Below, one piece after another: positions 54,651-63,596 of a stretch of DNA of 64,000 nucleotides; positions within the stretch are counted from its first letter, which is position 1; every line of letters starts with the position of its first letter. The notes beneath the pieces are model-generated. The model worked only from the letters and a program-made list of their open reading frames with translations, ran no database searches and was not told the DNA's origin. This stretch comes from Maribacter algicola (GTDB lineage Bacteria > Bacteroidota > Bacteroidia > Flavobacteriales > Flavobacteriaceae). The stretch spans positions 1,116,001-1,180,000 of the forward strand of contig NZ_QUSX01000001.1 of the NCBI RefSeq assembly GCF_003933245.1, in the 5' to 3' direction. The position numbers were made by a program, and so were the translations under genes.

Positions 54651-55934
54651 ATGATTTCAAGTGCTTTCAAGACTAAGGAAATATGGGTAACGGCCTTTGC
54701 CCTTTTCTCCCTGTTCTTTGGCGCCGGTAACTTAATATTGCCGCCCCAACTTGGTTTAAAATCGGGTGAACTTTGGTGGTTGGTTACCTTGGGGTTTTGT
54801 ACCTCAGCCGTCCTGATTCCTATTCTGGGAATATTGGCCCACGCCAAACTGCAGGGAACAATCTTTGATTTTGGGAAAAAATTTTCTCCCACTTTTGCCC
54901 TGATCTATTCGTTACTCGTTTATGCTATTGCCATAGGGCTACCAGCACCCAGAACGGCCTCGGTAACCCATGAAATGGCCGTTGCCCCTTTTTTTGATAG
55001 CTCACCTTGGCTCACCAGCATGCTCTATTTTGTCTTAGTGTTCGTATTTGTCATGAACCGATCAAAAATTCTGGACCTCATTGGCAAACTGTTGACCCCG
55101 GCCATCTTTCTCATTTTAATAGGCATCATTGGGGTCATTACCTTTTCGCTGGATTATGATTTTGCCCACAGCACTATGGAAAATACCTTTACAGCCGGCA
55201 TTTTGGAGGGCTATCAAACCTTTGATGCCATTGGGGCCGTTGTTGTGGGTGGTGTCATTATAGTCTCCATAAACATTAGGCACACAAAAAGAAGTTATGC
55301 AGAAAAAAAGACCTTGATCCGCAAAGCGGGATGGCTTGCCGGGTTGGCCCTTTTTCTAATCTATATGGGACTCATTCTTTCAGGGGCCTTGTCCCATTCG
55401 CTTTTTGATTTGGATATTTCCAGAACGGAACTCCTCTCCGGATTGGCGACCGAAGCCTTGGGCACCTATGGAAATTTATTCTTGAGTATGCTCGTTGCCC
55501 TGGCCTGTTTTACCACGGCCGTAGGCATTGTTACGGGTACCTCGGATTTTATACGATCACGATTTCAAGATTCCCAAAAAGCGTATACCATCACGGCTAT
55601 CCTGGGCTGTGTTCTAGGGGTTGTCATGGGACAGTTTAATGTGGACTACATTATTGCCGTAGCCTTACCGGCTTTGATGATCATTTACCCCATTACCATT
55701 GTTTTGATATTATTGAACATAGTCCCGGAAAAATACGCCTCCCCAACAGTTTTTAAAGCGGTCGTGTGGACGACCATCATTTTTAGTATCCCTGATTTTT
55801 TAAATAGTATTCCATCCCTTGCGCCAACACCTGAGGCGTTTTCTTGGATTCCTTTACAGGATTATAGTTTGGGGTGGGTGTTGCCAGCTTTGGCGACTTT
55901 TATTGTAGGGAATCTAACATCTTCTAAAGATTAA
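54651..55934 (+). CDS. brnQ: Branched-chain amino acid transport carrier
   Basis: The 427-residue inner-membrane protein has about twelve hydrophobic segments. LFFGAGNLILPPQLG near residue 20 is the family signature; later segments include IGAVVVGGVIIVSI near 195 and ACFTTAVGIVTGTSDFI near 285. It takes up leucine, isoleucine and valine by Na+ symport in known members. Its 3' end overlaps the convergent ATPase gene by 11 bp. Confidence 0.95.
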   Translation: MISSAFKTKEIWVTAFALFSLFFGAGNLILPPQLGLKSGELWWLVTLGFCTSAVLIPILGILAHAKLQGTIFDFGKKFSPTFALIYSLLVYAIAIGLPAPRTASVTHEMAVAPFFDSSPWLTSMLYFVLVFVFVMNRSKILDLIGKLLTPAIFLILIGIIGVITFSLDYDFAHSTMENTFTAGILEGYQTFDAIGAVVVGGVIIVSINIRHTKRSYAEKKTLIRKAGWLAGLALFLIYMGLILSGALSHSLFDLDISRTELLSGLATEALGTYGNLFLSMLVALACFTTAVGIVTGTSDFIRSRFQDSQKAYTITAILGCVLGVVMGQFNVDYIIAVALPALMIIYPITIVLILLNIVPEKYASPTVFKAVVWTTIIFSIPDFLNSIPSLAPTPEAFSWIPLQDYSLGWVLPALATFIVGNLTSSKD

Positions 55935-57864
55935 AATAGTCCTCAATTTCATTCATCCATTTTGGTTTGCTTGTAACTATTAATTCTTTATACTCCTTAG
56001 ATATTTTCTCCTTATTTTTTTCTATAAAATTCATAATTTTCTCTTTATTAGAAATCATGTCACTGGCGGCGCCATTAAAGGTGAGCATCGAATAGTCTCC
56101 TTTAATTTGACTGCATGAAGCATTCTTTGATACAGAAAAATTTATTAAATCTTTTTTCAATTCCTCATCTCCATGTAAATTAATGGTTTGTGATAAACAT
56201 TTAAAAAAATCATTAGGGTCTATTGCTTCCTCAATTTCTAAAGGCATTCGTGCCTGATGTTCATTCTTAACCAATGTTACTTTCCCATCAATAATTTGTA
56301 ATCTCCTGAATTTTAATTTATTCGATCTTGTTTCGGAAGAATGTTGTAATTCTGGCCCCATTAAATCAGTATCTGTAAGGCATAGAATTTTTCCTTTAAC
56401 ATCTAAAGCTTCAGATTTATGACTCATTGGGACATATAGAAAATCATACAACAATTTAACAACTCCGCAACCACCTACAGGTAAAATTTTTAAATTTTTT
56501 ATTCTTAAATTTTTTGATAAATAATTGAAATCATCAGTCCCTTCCACAATAAGCCAATTTGTTGAATAGTGCTTTAAAGAACTAATTATTGAACTTGTCA
56601 AATCATAAAAGCTCTTTAGTTGAATATCATTTGGGTGGCTACCCCTATCTTCAAAATAATTTTGGAAATTAAATCTTCTGTGCTTGGGTGTATCTGTATC
56701 CAATTCTATTTGAATCAAGGTTCCCTTATTAAGTATCGGAAGAGAACCATACCAATGGGTTGTTAAAAGTACTTGACAATTTTTAGCCTCACTTATTTCC
56801 TCAATCCTAATAAATTGGTCATAACAATTGGATATATGCAATGAAGATTCAGGTTCATCTATTGCTAGAATTATCTCGCTGTCCCTATCTTTTGCTCCAG
56901 ATATAAAGGAGTACGCAATATCAATTAAAGCTTTTTTTCTTTCTCCTGCACTTAAGTTTCTTATTGGTTTGTCATCCTTTTTCAGTGTTCTTTTTGATAA
57001 ATAGGAATAAATTATTTGCTCTTTAATATCACTGGCAGTTAGATTTTGTTTTGCCTTGTATTGCATTTTAAAATCATAGCCCTTATAAATAGTTTTTATA
57101 GTTCTTTCAGTATCATTAATGTATCTTTTCAAATTTTCATTAATGATATCCAGCAAACTTATTTTTTTTGTTCGATTGGGTCCAGTAGCTCGGGTGATTC
57201 TTTTATCGGTTAGTGTTTTGTCAATTTCTGATGAAATTTTCTTATCTATTAAATTTTGCATTCCTTCTGTTTCTATCCGTAAAAAATCTTCAATAGAAGT
57301 TTCAATGGGAATGTATAGATAAGTATAAACCTTTCTTAGTCTTGAAATTAAAGCGTTATATTCTTTTGGTTTAAATGGTTGAAGACCAGCTTCTTTAAAT
57401 TTCTTTTGAACTGAACCGGTAAAGGTGAAAAAATATTGATTGCCATTGTCAAACTCCTTACTAAGGACTAAAAGAATATGTGTGTCTCGGTATTTTAAAA
57501 GGTTATTTTTTCGAAAACTAAAATAATTTTTAATTGGTTTATAATTGGAATTAGAAGCTTTTTCCTCCCATAAAAAATCACTTAAAACCTCAATATATTT
57601 TTGATTTGATGGTGTGAAATTTTTTAATTTTTCTTTTTCAAATAGCAGTAAAGGTGCTACAAAAGCTTCTCCTTTTTTTGATCCAATATTAATGTTGAAA
57701 ATTCTATTATTGAAAAATGTATCAACCGCTTCCAAAATTGAACTTTTTCCGCAACCATTGTTGCCAATTATTACGGAAAGTGTTTCAGGGTCTTCGGAAT
57801 GAAAGGGAATAAATGAAAAACCCTTGTAAATTTTATAATGCCTTTGAAATAAACCTATTATCAT
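55924..57864 (-). CDS. OLD-like ATPase with C-terminal TOPRIM-like domain, putative defence gene
   Basis: The ~646-residue protein has an ABC/SMC-type ATPase: Walker A GNNGCGKSS near residue 34, a long insertion with basic and coiled regions (~70-300), signature LSAGERKKA near 302, Walker B ILAIDEPESSLH near 330 and the H-loop LLTTHW near 360. A TOPRIM-like part follows: LIVEGTDDFNYL near 440 (Glu) and LCLTDTDL near 495 (D-x-D), as in OLD nucleases and DUF4435-like proteins. The gene is visibly more AT-rich than its neighbours, a sign of transfer. I chose the ATG at 57864; the longer frame needs TTG. No partner gene (helicase or reverse transcriptase) is adjacent. Confidence 0.88.
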   Translation of the reverse strand: MIIGLFQRHYKIYKGFSFIPFHSEDPETLSVIIGNNGCGKSSILEAVDTFFNNRIFNINIGSKKGEAFVAPLLLFEKEKLKNFTPSNQKYIEVLSDFLWEEKASNSNYKPIKNYFSFRKNNLLKYRDTHILLVLSKEFDNGNQYFFTFTGSVQKKFKEAGLQPFKPKEYNALISRLRKVYTYLYIPIETSIEDFLRIETEGMQNLIDKKISSEIDKTLTDKRITRATGPNRTKKISLLDIINENLKRYINDTERTIKTIYKGYDFKMQYKAKQNLTASDIKEQIIYSYLSKRTLKKDDKPIRNLSAGERKKALIDIAYSFISGAKDRDSEIILAIDEPESSLHISNCYDQFIRIEEISEAKNCQVLLTTHWYGSLPILNKGTLIQIELDTDTPKHRRFNFQNYFEDRGSHPNDIQLKSFYDLTSSIISSLKHYSTNWLIVEGTDDFNYLSKNLRIKNLKILPVGGCGVVKLLYDFLYVPMSHKSEALDVKGKILCLTDTDLMGPELQHSSETRSNKLKFRRLQIIDGKVTLVKNEHQARMPLEIEEAIDPNDFFKCLSQTINLHGDEELKKDLINFSVSKNASCSQIKGDYSMLTFNGAASDMISNKEKIMNFIEKNKEKISKEYKELIVTSKPKWMNEIEDYFNL

Positions 57865-57938
57865 TAGTACCAAAAATTTTCATTTTTTTCAAAAATTTCT
57901 TGAAAGTTTGTTAAGTTAATTAATTATAGGTGTAATTT

Positions 57939-57954
57939 ATAAGAATATTCTTAT
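57939..57954. promoter_or_regulatory. 16-bp palindrome upstream of the OLD-like gene
   Basis: ATAAGAATATTCTTAT is a perfect palindrome 75 bp before the ATPase start. It could be an operator for that gene. AT-rich DNA makes chance palindromes likelier. Confidence 0.35.
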
Positions 57955-57988
57955 TAGTAAATAATTAATGAGTTCAAGGCAACTATTT

Positions 57989-58168
57989 TTATTTAGTTTT
58001 TCGCTTTTTTGAATAGTAATAGAAAAAATAGGCTACCAGAATCAACACTACAAAAGGCAAATAGGTGCCAATGGCTACCCCAATTTCATAGGAACTGTCC
58101 GGTGCTTCCTGCATTTTCTTTTCAATTTCGGAAACATCCTGTAAAACCATAAATACACCCATAATCAT
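57989..58168 (-). CDS. Small single-pass membrane protein coupled to xth
   Basis: The 59-residue frame starts with an ATG whose bases overlap the TGA of xth (ATGA, 58165-58168). It reads an acidic/basic N-terminus (VLQDVSEIEKKMQEAPD), a hydrophobic helix around residues 29-52 (IGTYLPFVVLILVAYFF), and a basic KKRKTK end. The clean overlap, the one membrane helix and the positive tail argue that it is real. A second ATG at 58162 is possible. Function unknown. Confidence 0.7.
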   Translation of the reverse strand: MIMGVFMVLQDVSEIEKKMQEAPDSSYEIGVAIGTYLPFVVLILVAYFFYYYSKKRKTK

Positions 58169-58935
58169 ATGTCAATTTCCAAACTGATGGGACAATGGTC
58201 GCTACCCATAATCTGGTCATGAATTTCCGCCGACTTCACTTTAGGCCACAGCGATTCGCTCACCAAAAAATAATCGATACGCCAACCTACATTCCTACTT
58301 CTGGCACCGCCACGCATACTCCAAAACGTATATTTGTCAAACGTATCTGGGTGCATTGCCCTAAAACTGTCCACTAGATTTAGGGTATTAAGCATGTTTT
58401 CAAACCCATCGATTTCCACTTGGGTAAAACCTGCCGTTTTGTTGTAATTTGATTTGGGATTGGCCAAATCGTTCTCCGTATGGGCTACGTTAAAATCTCC
58501 CGTAATGATCAATGGTTTCTTTTTGGACAAGTCGAGAAGATAATCCGTAAAGTCCTTATCCCATCCAGAGCGGTAGTCTAAACGTTTTAAACCATTACCG
58601 CTATTAGGCACATAGACATTGACCAAATAGAAGTCGGGGTACTCAGCATAGGAAATCCTGCCCTCCAAATCATGGTCCGCAATACCCATATTACTGCCAA
58701 AAGAGATCGGCTCTTGCTTTGAAAGGATCCCTGTTCCCGAATAACCTTTTTTCTCGGCGCTATTGGAATATAAATGGTAGTCCTCAATTCCGGATAAGGC
58801 CTCTACCACCTGGTCGTCCTGTGCCTTGGTCTCCTGAATACAAAAAACATCCGCATCAAAATTGGATACCACTTCTTCAAAGCCTTTTTTAACGGAGGCC
58901 CTTATACCATTTACGTTCCACGATACTAATTTCAT
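58165..58935 (-). CDS. xth: Exodeoxyribonuclease III
   Basis: This 256-residue EEP enzyme cuts DNA at abasic sites and trims 3' ends in base excision repair. Key motifs are SWNVNGIRASVKKGF near residue 4, CIQETKAQDDQV near residue 32 with the metal Glu, GDFNVAHTENDL near residue 148 and the catalytic His in GSDHCPISLEI at the end. The downstream small membrane protein overlaps its stop by 4 bp. Confidence 0.97.
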   Translation of the reverse strand: MKLVSWNVNGIRASVKKGFEEVVSNFDADVFCIQETKAQDDQVVEALSGIEDYHLYSNSAEKKGYSGTGILSKQEPISFGSNMGIADHDLEGRISYAEYPDFYLVNVYVPNSGNGLKRLDYRSGWDKDFTDYLLDLSKKKPLIITGDFNVAHTENDLANPKSNYNKTAGFTQVEIDGFENMLNTLNLVDSFRAMHPDTFDKYTFWSMRGGARSRNVGWRIDYFLVSESLWPKVKSAEIHDQIMGSDHCPISLEIDI

Positions 58936-58969
58936 AACACTATTGTTTTAATATAATTCCTTGATGATC

Positions 58970-60262
58970 TTAGGCATTCATCAAATCCTCAATTTCCTCT
59001 ACTTCGATGGGAATATTACGCATAAGATTAAATGGTTCACCCTTCTCCCGAATCACCACATCGTCCTCCAAACGTATGCCCATCCTTTCATCGGGAATAT
59101 AAATCCCCGGTTCTACAGTAAAGACCATGTTGGCCTTCATGGGTGTTTTTAGCTCCCCGTAGTCATGGGTATTCAACCCAATATGGTGACTGGTACCGTG
59201 CATAAAGTATTTCTTGTAGGCGGGCCACTCCGGATTTTCATTTTGAACATCGGCCTTGTCCAAAAGTCCGAGCCCCAATAATTCTGAGGTCATGAGTTTA
59301 CCACATTCCTTATGGTATTCAGCCCACAGCGTTCCAGGTACCAACATTTTGGTCGCATCGTTCTTCACCCTTAGGACGGCGTTGTAGACTTCTCTTTGTC
59401 TTTTGGTGAATCGCCCGTTGACAGGAATGGTGCGGGTAAGGTCGCTGGAATAATTGGCATACTCGGCGGCTACATCCATCAATAGCATATCACCATCCTT
59501 ACAGGGTTTGTTGTTTTCCAAATAATGCAGCACATTGGCATTATTCCCGGAAGCGATGATGGGCGGATAGGCGAATCCCTTGGAACGGTTCCGCACAAAT
59601 TCGTGCAACAGTTCCGCCTCTACTTCATACTCCATGACGCCGGGCTTTACAAAGCCCAATAATCTTCTAAAACCTTTTTCGGTAATGTTACAGGCCATTT
59701 GCATGAGCTCCAGTTCCACCGGTTCCTTGACGCCTCTTATTTCTTGAAGTATCGGGTTGCTCTTGGTCACTTGATGGGCCGGAAATTTTTGTTGGCAGGC
59801 GAGAATAAATCGGTCTTCCCGGGTTTGGGTCTCTACCGCTTGCCTGTAATGCTCATTCGTATTGAAGTAAATGGTATCGGCCTCCGTCATCAAATCAAAG
59901 AATATTTTATCGAATTCCTTTAACCAATAAATGGTCTGTATCCCCGATACGTCGGTTGCTTGTTGCTTGGTCAACTTTGCACCTTCCCAAATGGCGATGT
60001 GCTCGTTGGTCTCACGTACGAACAGAATTTCCCGGTGTTTTTTGTCCATCGCATCCGGAAACAGCAACAAAATGGTTTCCTCTTGGTCGGCCCCGCTTAA
60101 ATAGAAAATATCCCGGTGCTGTTCAAAGGGCATGACACTATCCGCACTTATAGGGTAAATGTCGTTGGAATTAAATACCGCAATACTTTTAGGGCGCATG
60201 CGGGCCATAAATTTCTCTCGGTTTTTTATAAATAGGGCGTTGGGAATTTGTTCGTATTTCAT
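58970..60262 (-). CDS. pepP: Xaa-Pro aminopeptidase (aminopeptidase P)
   Basis: This 430-residue dimetal peptidase removes an N-terminal residue preceding proline. The creatinase N-domain occupies ~1-165. In the catalytic domain the metal ligands are seen in LLMDVAAEYANYSSDLTRT near residue 245 (Asp, Asp), HGTSHHIGLNTHDYG near residue 350 (His), VFTVEPGIY near residue 382 (Glu), and GIRLEDDVVI near residue 396 (Glu). No signal peptide is evident, so it is cytoplasmic. Confidence 0.95.
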   Translation of the reverse strand: MKYEQIPNALFIKNREKFMARMRPKSIAVFNSNDIYPISADSVMPFEQHRDIFYLSGADQEETILLLFPDAMDKKHREILFVRETNEHIAIWEGAKLTKQQATDVSGIQTIYWLKEFDKIFFDLMTEADTIYFNTNEHYRQAVETQTREDRFILACQQKFPAHQVTKSNPILQEIRGVKEPVELELMQMACNITEKGFRRLLGFVKPGVMEYEVEAELLHEFVRNRSKGFAYPPIIASGNNANVLHYLENNKPCKDGDMLLMDVAAEYANYSSDLTRTIPVNGRFTKRQREVYNAVLRVKNDATKMLVPGTLWAEYHKECGKLMTSELLGLGLLDKADVQNENPEWPAYKKYFMHGTSHHIGLNTHDYGELKTPMKANMVFTVEPGIYIPDERMGIRLEDDVVIREKGEPFNLMRNIPIEVEEIEDLMNA

Positions 60263-60412
60263 GAAGTCTATGATTTTGACATAAAATTAAGCATTAGCCA
60301 CTGTTTTCTTAAGAAATGAACCACATATTTACCATAATTACACCCTTTTTAAAAGGCTATTTTAGACAACAATTGGCTAACTTGTACACCATACCAAAAC
60401 AAACCAATTGTC

Positions 60413-63400
60413 ATGAAAATCCGGTATTTATTGCTCGCATTACTTCTTTTAAACTTTGTTTCAATTTTTCCCCAAACCGATGCTGCTATTTTTGAGAACC
60501 TACGATTTCGTTTTATAGGACCAGAAGGCAACCGTACCATTGCCATGGCGGGGGTACCTAGAGATCCCATGACTACCTATATCGGTGCGGCATCGGGAGG
60601 ATTGTGGAAAACTTCCGACGGCGGTATTAGCTGGGACCCCATTTTTGACGACCAAGATGTTTCTTCGATTGGCTCGGTGGCCATTACCCCAACAAATCCC
60701 GATATCGTTTGGGTGGGCACGGGTGAAACCTTTGTGATTAGGCCCGCCCATGCCATGGGCGATGGCATTTATAAATCCGAGGATGGTGGAAAAACATGGA
60801 AAAACATGGGCCTTGAGAAAACGGGGCGTATCGGTCGGGTCCTTGTGCATCCTACCAATCCAGACATTGTATATGCAGCTGCCCTTGGACATACCTACGG
60901 ACCACAGCAGGAAAGGGGTGTATATAAAACTAAGGATGGTGGAAAGACCTGGAATCGAATCTTTTTTGTGGACGAGAACACAGGTGCAGCCGAACTGGCC
61001 ATAGACCCAAAAAATCCAGACCGACTCCTAGTAGGTATGTGGTCCATACATATCAACACATGGGGCTTGAACAGCGGTGGTCCCGGAGGAGGTGTATACA
61101 GGACCTTGGATGGTGGGGATACTTGGGAGCCCTTGTCCAAAAATGGCCTGCCAGGAGGAAAAGAAAATCCCGTTGGTAAAACAGCCGTAGCCATTTCACA
61201 TTTCAGCCCGAATATTGTGTATGCCCTTTTTGAAATAGAGAGTCCGGCTCTTTATCGCTCCGAAGACTTTGGGGAAACGTGGACACTGCAGACAAGAAAC
61301 CACGATATTGCCGAACGTGCACCCTACTACACCCGGATGGCGGTTTCGACTTCTGACCCTAATGAACTCTATTTTGCCAGTGTTAAATTCAGCATTTCCA
61401 AGGATGGCGGCAAAACCATTGAAAGCGGTTACAGTGCCGGAGGCGATAACCATGATATCTGGGTGGACCCCACCAATGCGGACCGTCTCATGGTGGCCCA
61501 TGATGGGGGTGCCAGTATCAGCATGAATCATGGAAAAACCTTTCAGCGGATCGTGCTTCCAATAGCTCAAATGTACCATGTAGCCGTTGATGATAAGATT
61601 CCATACAATGTCTATGGAAACCGTCAGGATGGCTATTCCTATATGGGGCCAAGTAACAGCAAACAGGGCTATATCCCTTTGGGCCTTTGGAAAGGTGTGG
61701 GCGGATGCGAAAGTGGCTTTGCACAGCCCGATCCTTTTGACAATGACATTGTTTGGTCCGGTTGTTATGATGGTGGATTACAACGTTATAATGTTAAAAC
61801 AGGGCACGCCCGTGATGTACGGGTCTGGCCAGAGGCCGGGTACGGTTGGGAACCGGGAAAATTGAAATACCGTTGGCATTGGAATTTTCCCTTGGCCTTC
61901 TCTCCCCATACAAAACATAGGGTCTATGTGGGTAGCCAATATGTGCATAAAAGTGATGACGGCGGACAAAGTTGGCAAGTGATCAGTCCGGACCTTACCT
62001 TGAACGACAAAAGCCATCAACAAAATTCTGGGGGCATCGCCGTTGACAACCTCATGACCTTTGATGGGTCGGTTTTGTTCAGCATTGTGGAGTCAACATT
62101 GGAACCTGGCCTTATTTGGACCGGTAGCAATGACGGACAGGTACAGCTCACCAAAGATGGAGGAACCACTTGGACCAATGTAACCTCCAATATTCCTGAC
62201 CTTCCCAAATGGGGCACCATTGCCAACATAGAAGCATCCCGATATAAAAAGGGAAGTGCCTACATCACGGTAGACTTGCATCAAATGGGGGACTTTGACC
62301 CTTATGTTTACAAAACAGAGGATTATGGGCAGACCTGGAAGTTAATAAGCGATACAGTGCCGAAATCTGTCCACAGCTTTGCCCATGTTATCAAGGAAGA
62401 CCCCAAAAGGGAAGGAATGCTCTACTTGGGAGTTGATAACGGACTTTATATAAGCCATGATGATGGTGAACATTGGATGCGTTTGCGCAACAACCTACCA
62501 CCTGCACCCGTGTATTGGTTGGAAATCCAAGAACGGTTTGATGATCTTGTGGTGGGCACGTATGGAAGAGGCTATTATATCATGGACAATATTTCCCCTT
62601 TACGGGAATACGATATGGATGCAAAGGATAAGGAGGCCCATCTTTTCAGTCTAAGACCGGTATATCGTTTCCAAGATGTTCAAAGCATCAAAACCGATGG
62701 TCCTAGCTTAAATTCCGGTACTAACCCTGCCTATGGTGCGGAAATCAATTACTTCTTAAAGGATAGTACCGATCAAAAAATCGAAATACAGATTTTGACC
62801 ATGGAAGATGAAGTTGTCCGCACCTTGGAAGGAAAAAACAAACCAGGCGTCAATAGGGTCATGTGGAACCTACGCTATGAACCCACATATAAACCAAAAC
62901 TTCAGACCTCCCCACCAGGAAGGCCATGGGTCCAGCTCAATGGTGAAGGATGGCGCCCCTTGGTCACTTGGGACCTTGATTTAATGCGTGGACAATACGG
63001 TCCCAAAGTAGTACCCGATAACTATAAGGTAAAACTGGTTATTGGCAACAAAGAATACATTAGGGAACTGGAGGTTTTAAAAGACCCGAGTACTGAAGGT
63101 AATCTCGAAGACATTCAAAAACAAGTAGCCTTTTCCTTGGAACTTCGCGATGCGATGAACTTGGCCGTAACCATGATCAATGATATTGAAGCGATACGGG
63201 CAGAGCTCAATGATATCATCCCAAAGTTAAGCCGCTCAGCGGACCGAAAAAAAGCCGAGGAACTACGCGCCATGGCCATTGCCATAGCTGGCAGCCTTTA
63301 TGACATCCATCTGACAGGGGCCCGTGAAGATGCCTTTAGATCTCCCATAAAGCTTTATGGTAGGCTGAGTGCTTTGGCCAGTGACATCGGTGGGTTTGGT

Positions 63401-63574
63401 GCAGATTTTAAACCTACGGACCAACAACAGGAAGTGTATGCCATTTTTAATGAACGTCTTAAAGAGGTAGATGCCAAGTTTAAGAAATTCATAACCGTGG
63501 AAGTGGAGCAATTGAATTCCCGATTGAAACAAAGCGAACTACAAATACAACATACCCAAAAGATAAAATCATAA
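60413..63574 (+). CDS. Large exported BNR-repeat / sortilin-like propeller protein
   Basis: The 1053-residue protein has a signal peptide ending near residue 20 (FPQ). It then carries at least nine BNR/Asp-box motifs of the form S/T-x-D-x-G-x-(T/S)-W, e.g. SDGGISWD, SEDGGKTWK, TKDGGKTWN, TLDGGDTWEP, SEDFGETW, SDDGGQSWQ, TKDGGTTW and TEDYGQTW, forming one or two beta-propellers (~40-730). A FlgD/Ig-like part follows (~780-890), then a helical C-terminus. BNR propellers occur in glycosidases and sortilin-like receptors; no glycosidase catalytic set is clear. No T9SS sorting domain is present. The M28 peptidase gene follows 22 bp later. Confidence 0.9.
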   Translation: MKIRYLLLALLLLNFVSIFPQTDAAIFENLRFRFIGPEGNRTIAMAGVPRDPMTTYIGAASGGLWKTSDGGISWDPIFDDQDVSSIGSVAITPTNPDIVWVGTGETFVIRPAHAMGDGIYKSEDGGKTWKNMGLEKTGRIGRVLVHPTNPDIVYAAALGHTYGPQQERGVYKTKDGGKTWNRIFFVDENTGAAELAIDPKNPDRLLVGMWSIHINTWGLNSGGPGGGVYRTLDGGDTWEPLSKNGLPGGKENPVGKTAVAISHFSPNIVYALFEIESPALYRSEDFGETWTLQTRNHDIAERAPYYTRMAVSTSDPNELYFASVKFSISKDGGKTIESGYSAGGDNHDIWVDPTNADRLMVAHDGGASISMNHGKTFQRIVLPIAQMYHVAVDDKIPYNVYGNRQDGYSYMGPSNSKQGYIPLGLWKGVGGCESGFAQPDPFDNDIVWSGCYDGGLQRYNVKTGHARDVRVWPEAGYGWEPGKLKYRWHWNFPLAFSPHTKHRVYVGSQYVHKSDDGGQSWQVISPDLTLNDKSHQQNSGGIAVDNLMTFDGSVLFSIVESTLEPGLIWTGSNDGQVQLTKDGGTTWTNVTSNIPDLPKWGTIANIEASRYKKGSAYITVDLHQMGDFDPYVYKTEDYGQTWKLISDTVPKSVHSFAHVIKEDPKREGMLYLGVDNGLYISHDDGEHWMRLRNNLPPAPVYWLEIQERFDDLVVGTYGRGYYIMDNISPLREYDMDAKDKEAHLFSLRPVYRFQDVQSIKTDGPSLNSGTNPAYGAEINYFLKDSTDQKIEIQILTMEDEVVRTLEGKNKPGVNRVMWNLRYEPTYKPKLQTSPPGRPWVQLNGEGWRPLVTWDLDLMRGQYGPKVVPDNYKVKLVIGNKEYIRELEVLKDPSTEGNLEDIQKQVAFSLELRDAMNLAVTMINDIEAIRAELNDIIPKLSRSADRKKAEELRAMAIAIAGSLYDIHLTGAREDAFRSPIKLYGRLSALASDIGGFGADFKPTDQQQEVYAIFNERLKEVDAKFKKFITVEVEQLNSRLKQSELQIQHTQKIKS

Positions 63575-63596
63575 ATTAAATTCAACTAGCAGACCT

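Noticed and set aside
55924..58168. Gabija or retron defence system
   Set aside because: The ATPase has no adjacent helicase (GajB), reverse transcriptase or ncRNA; its neighbours are brnQ and a small membrane protein.
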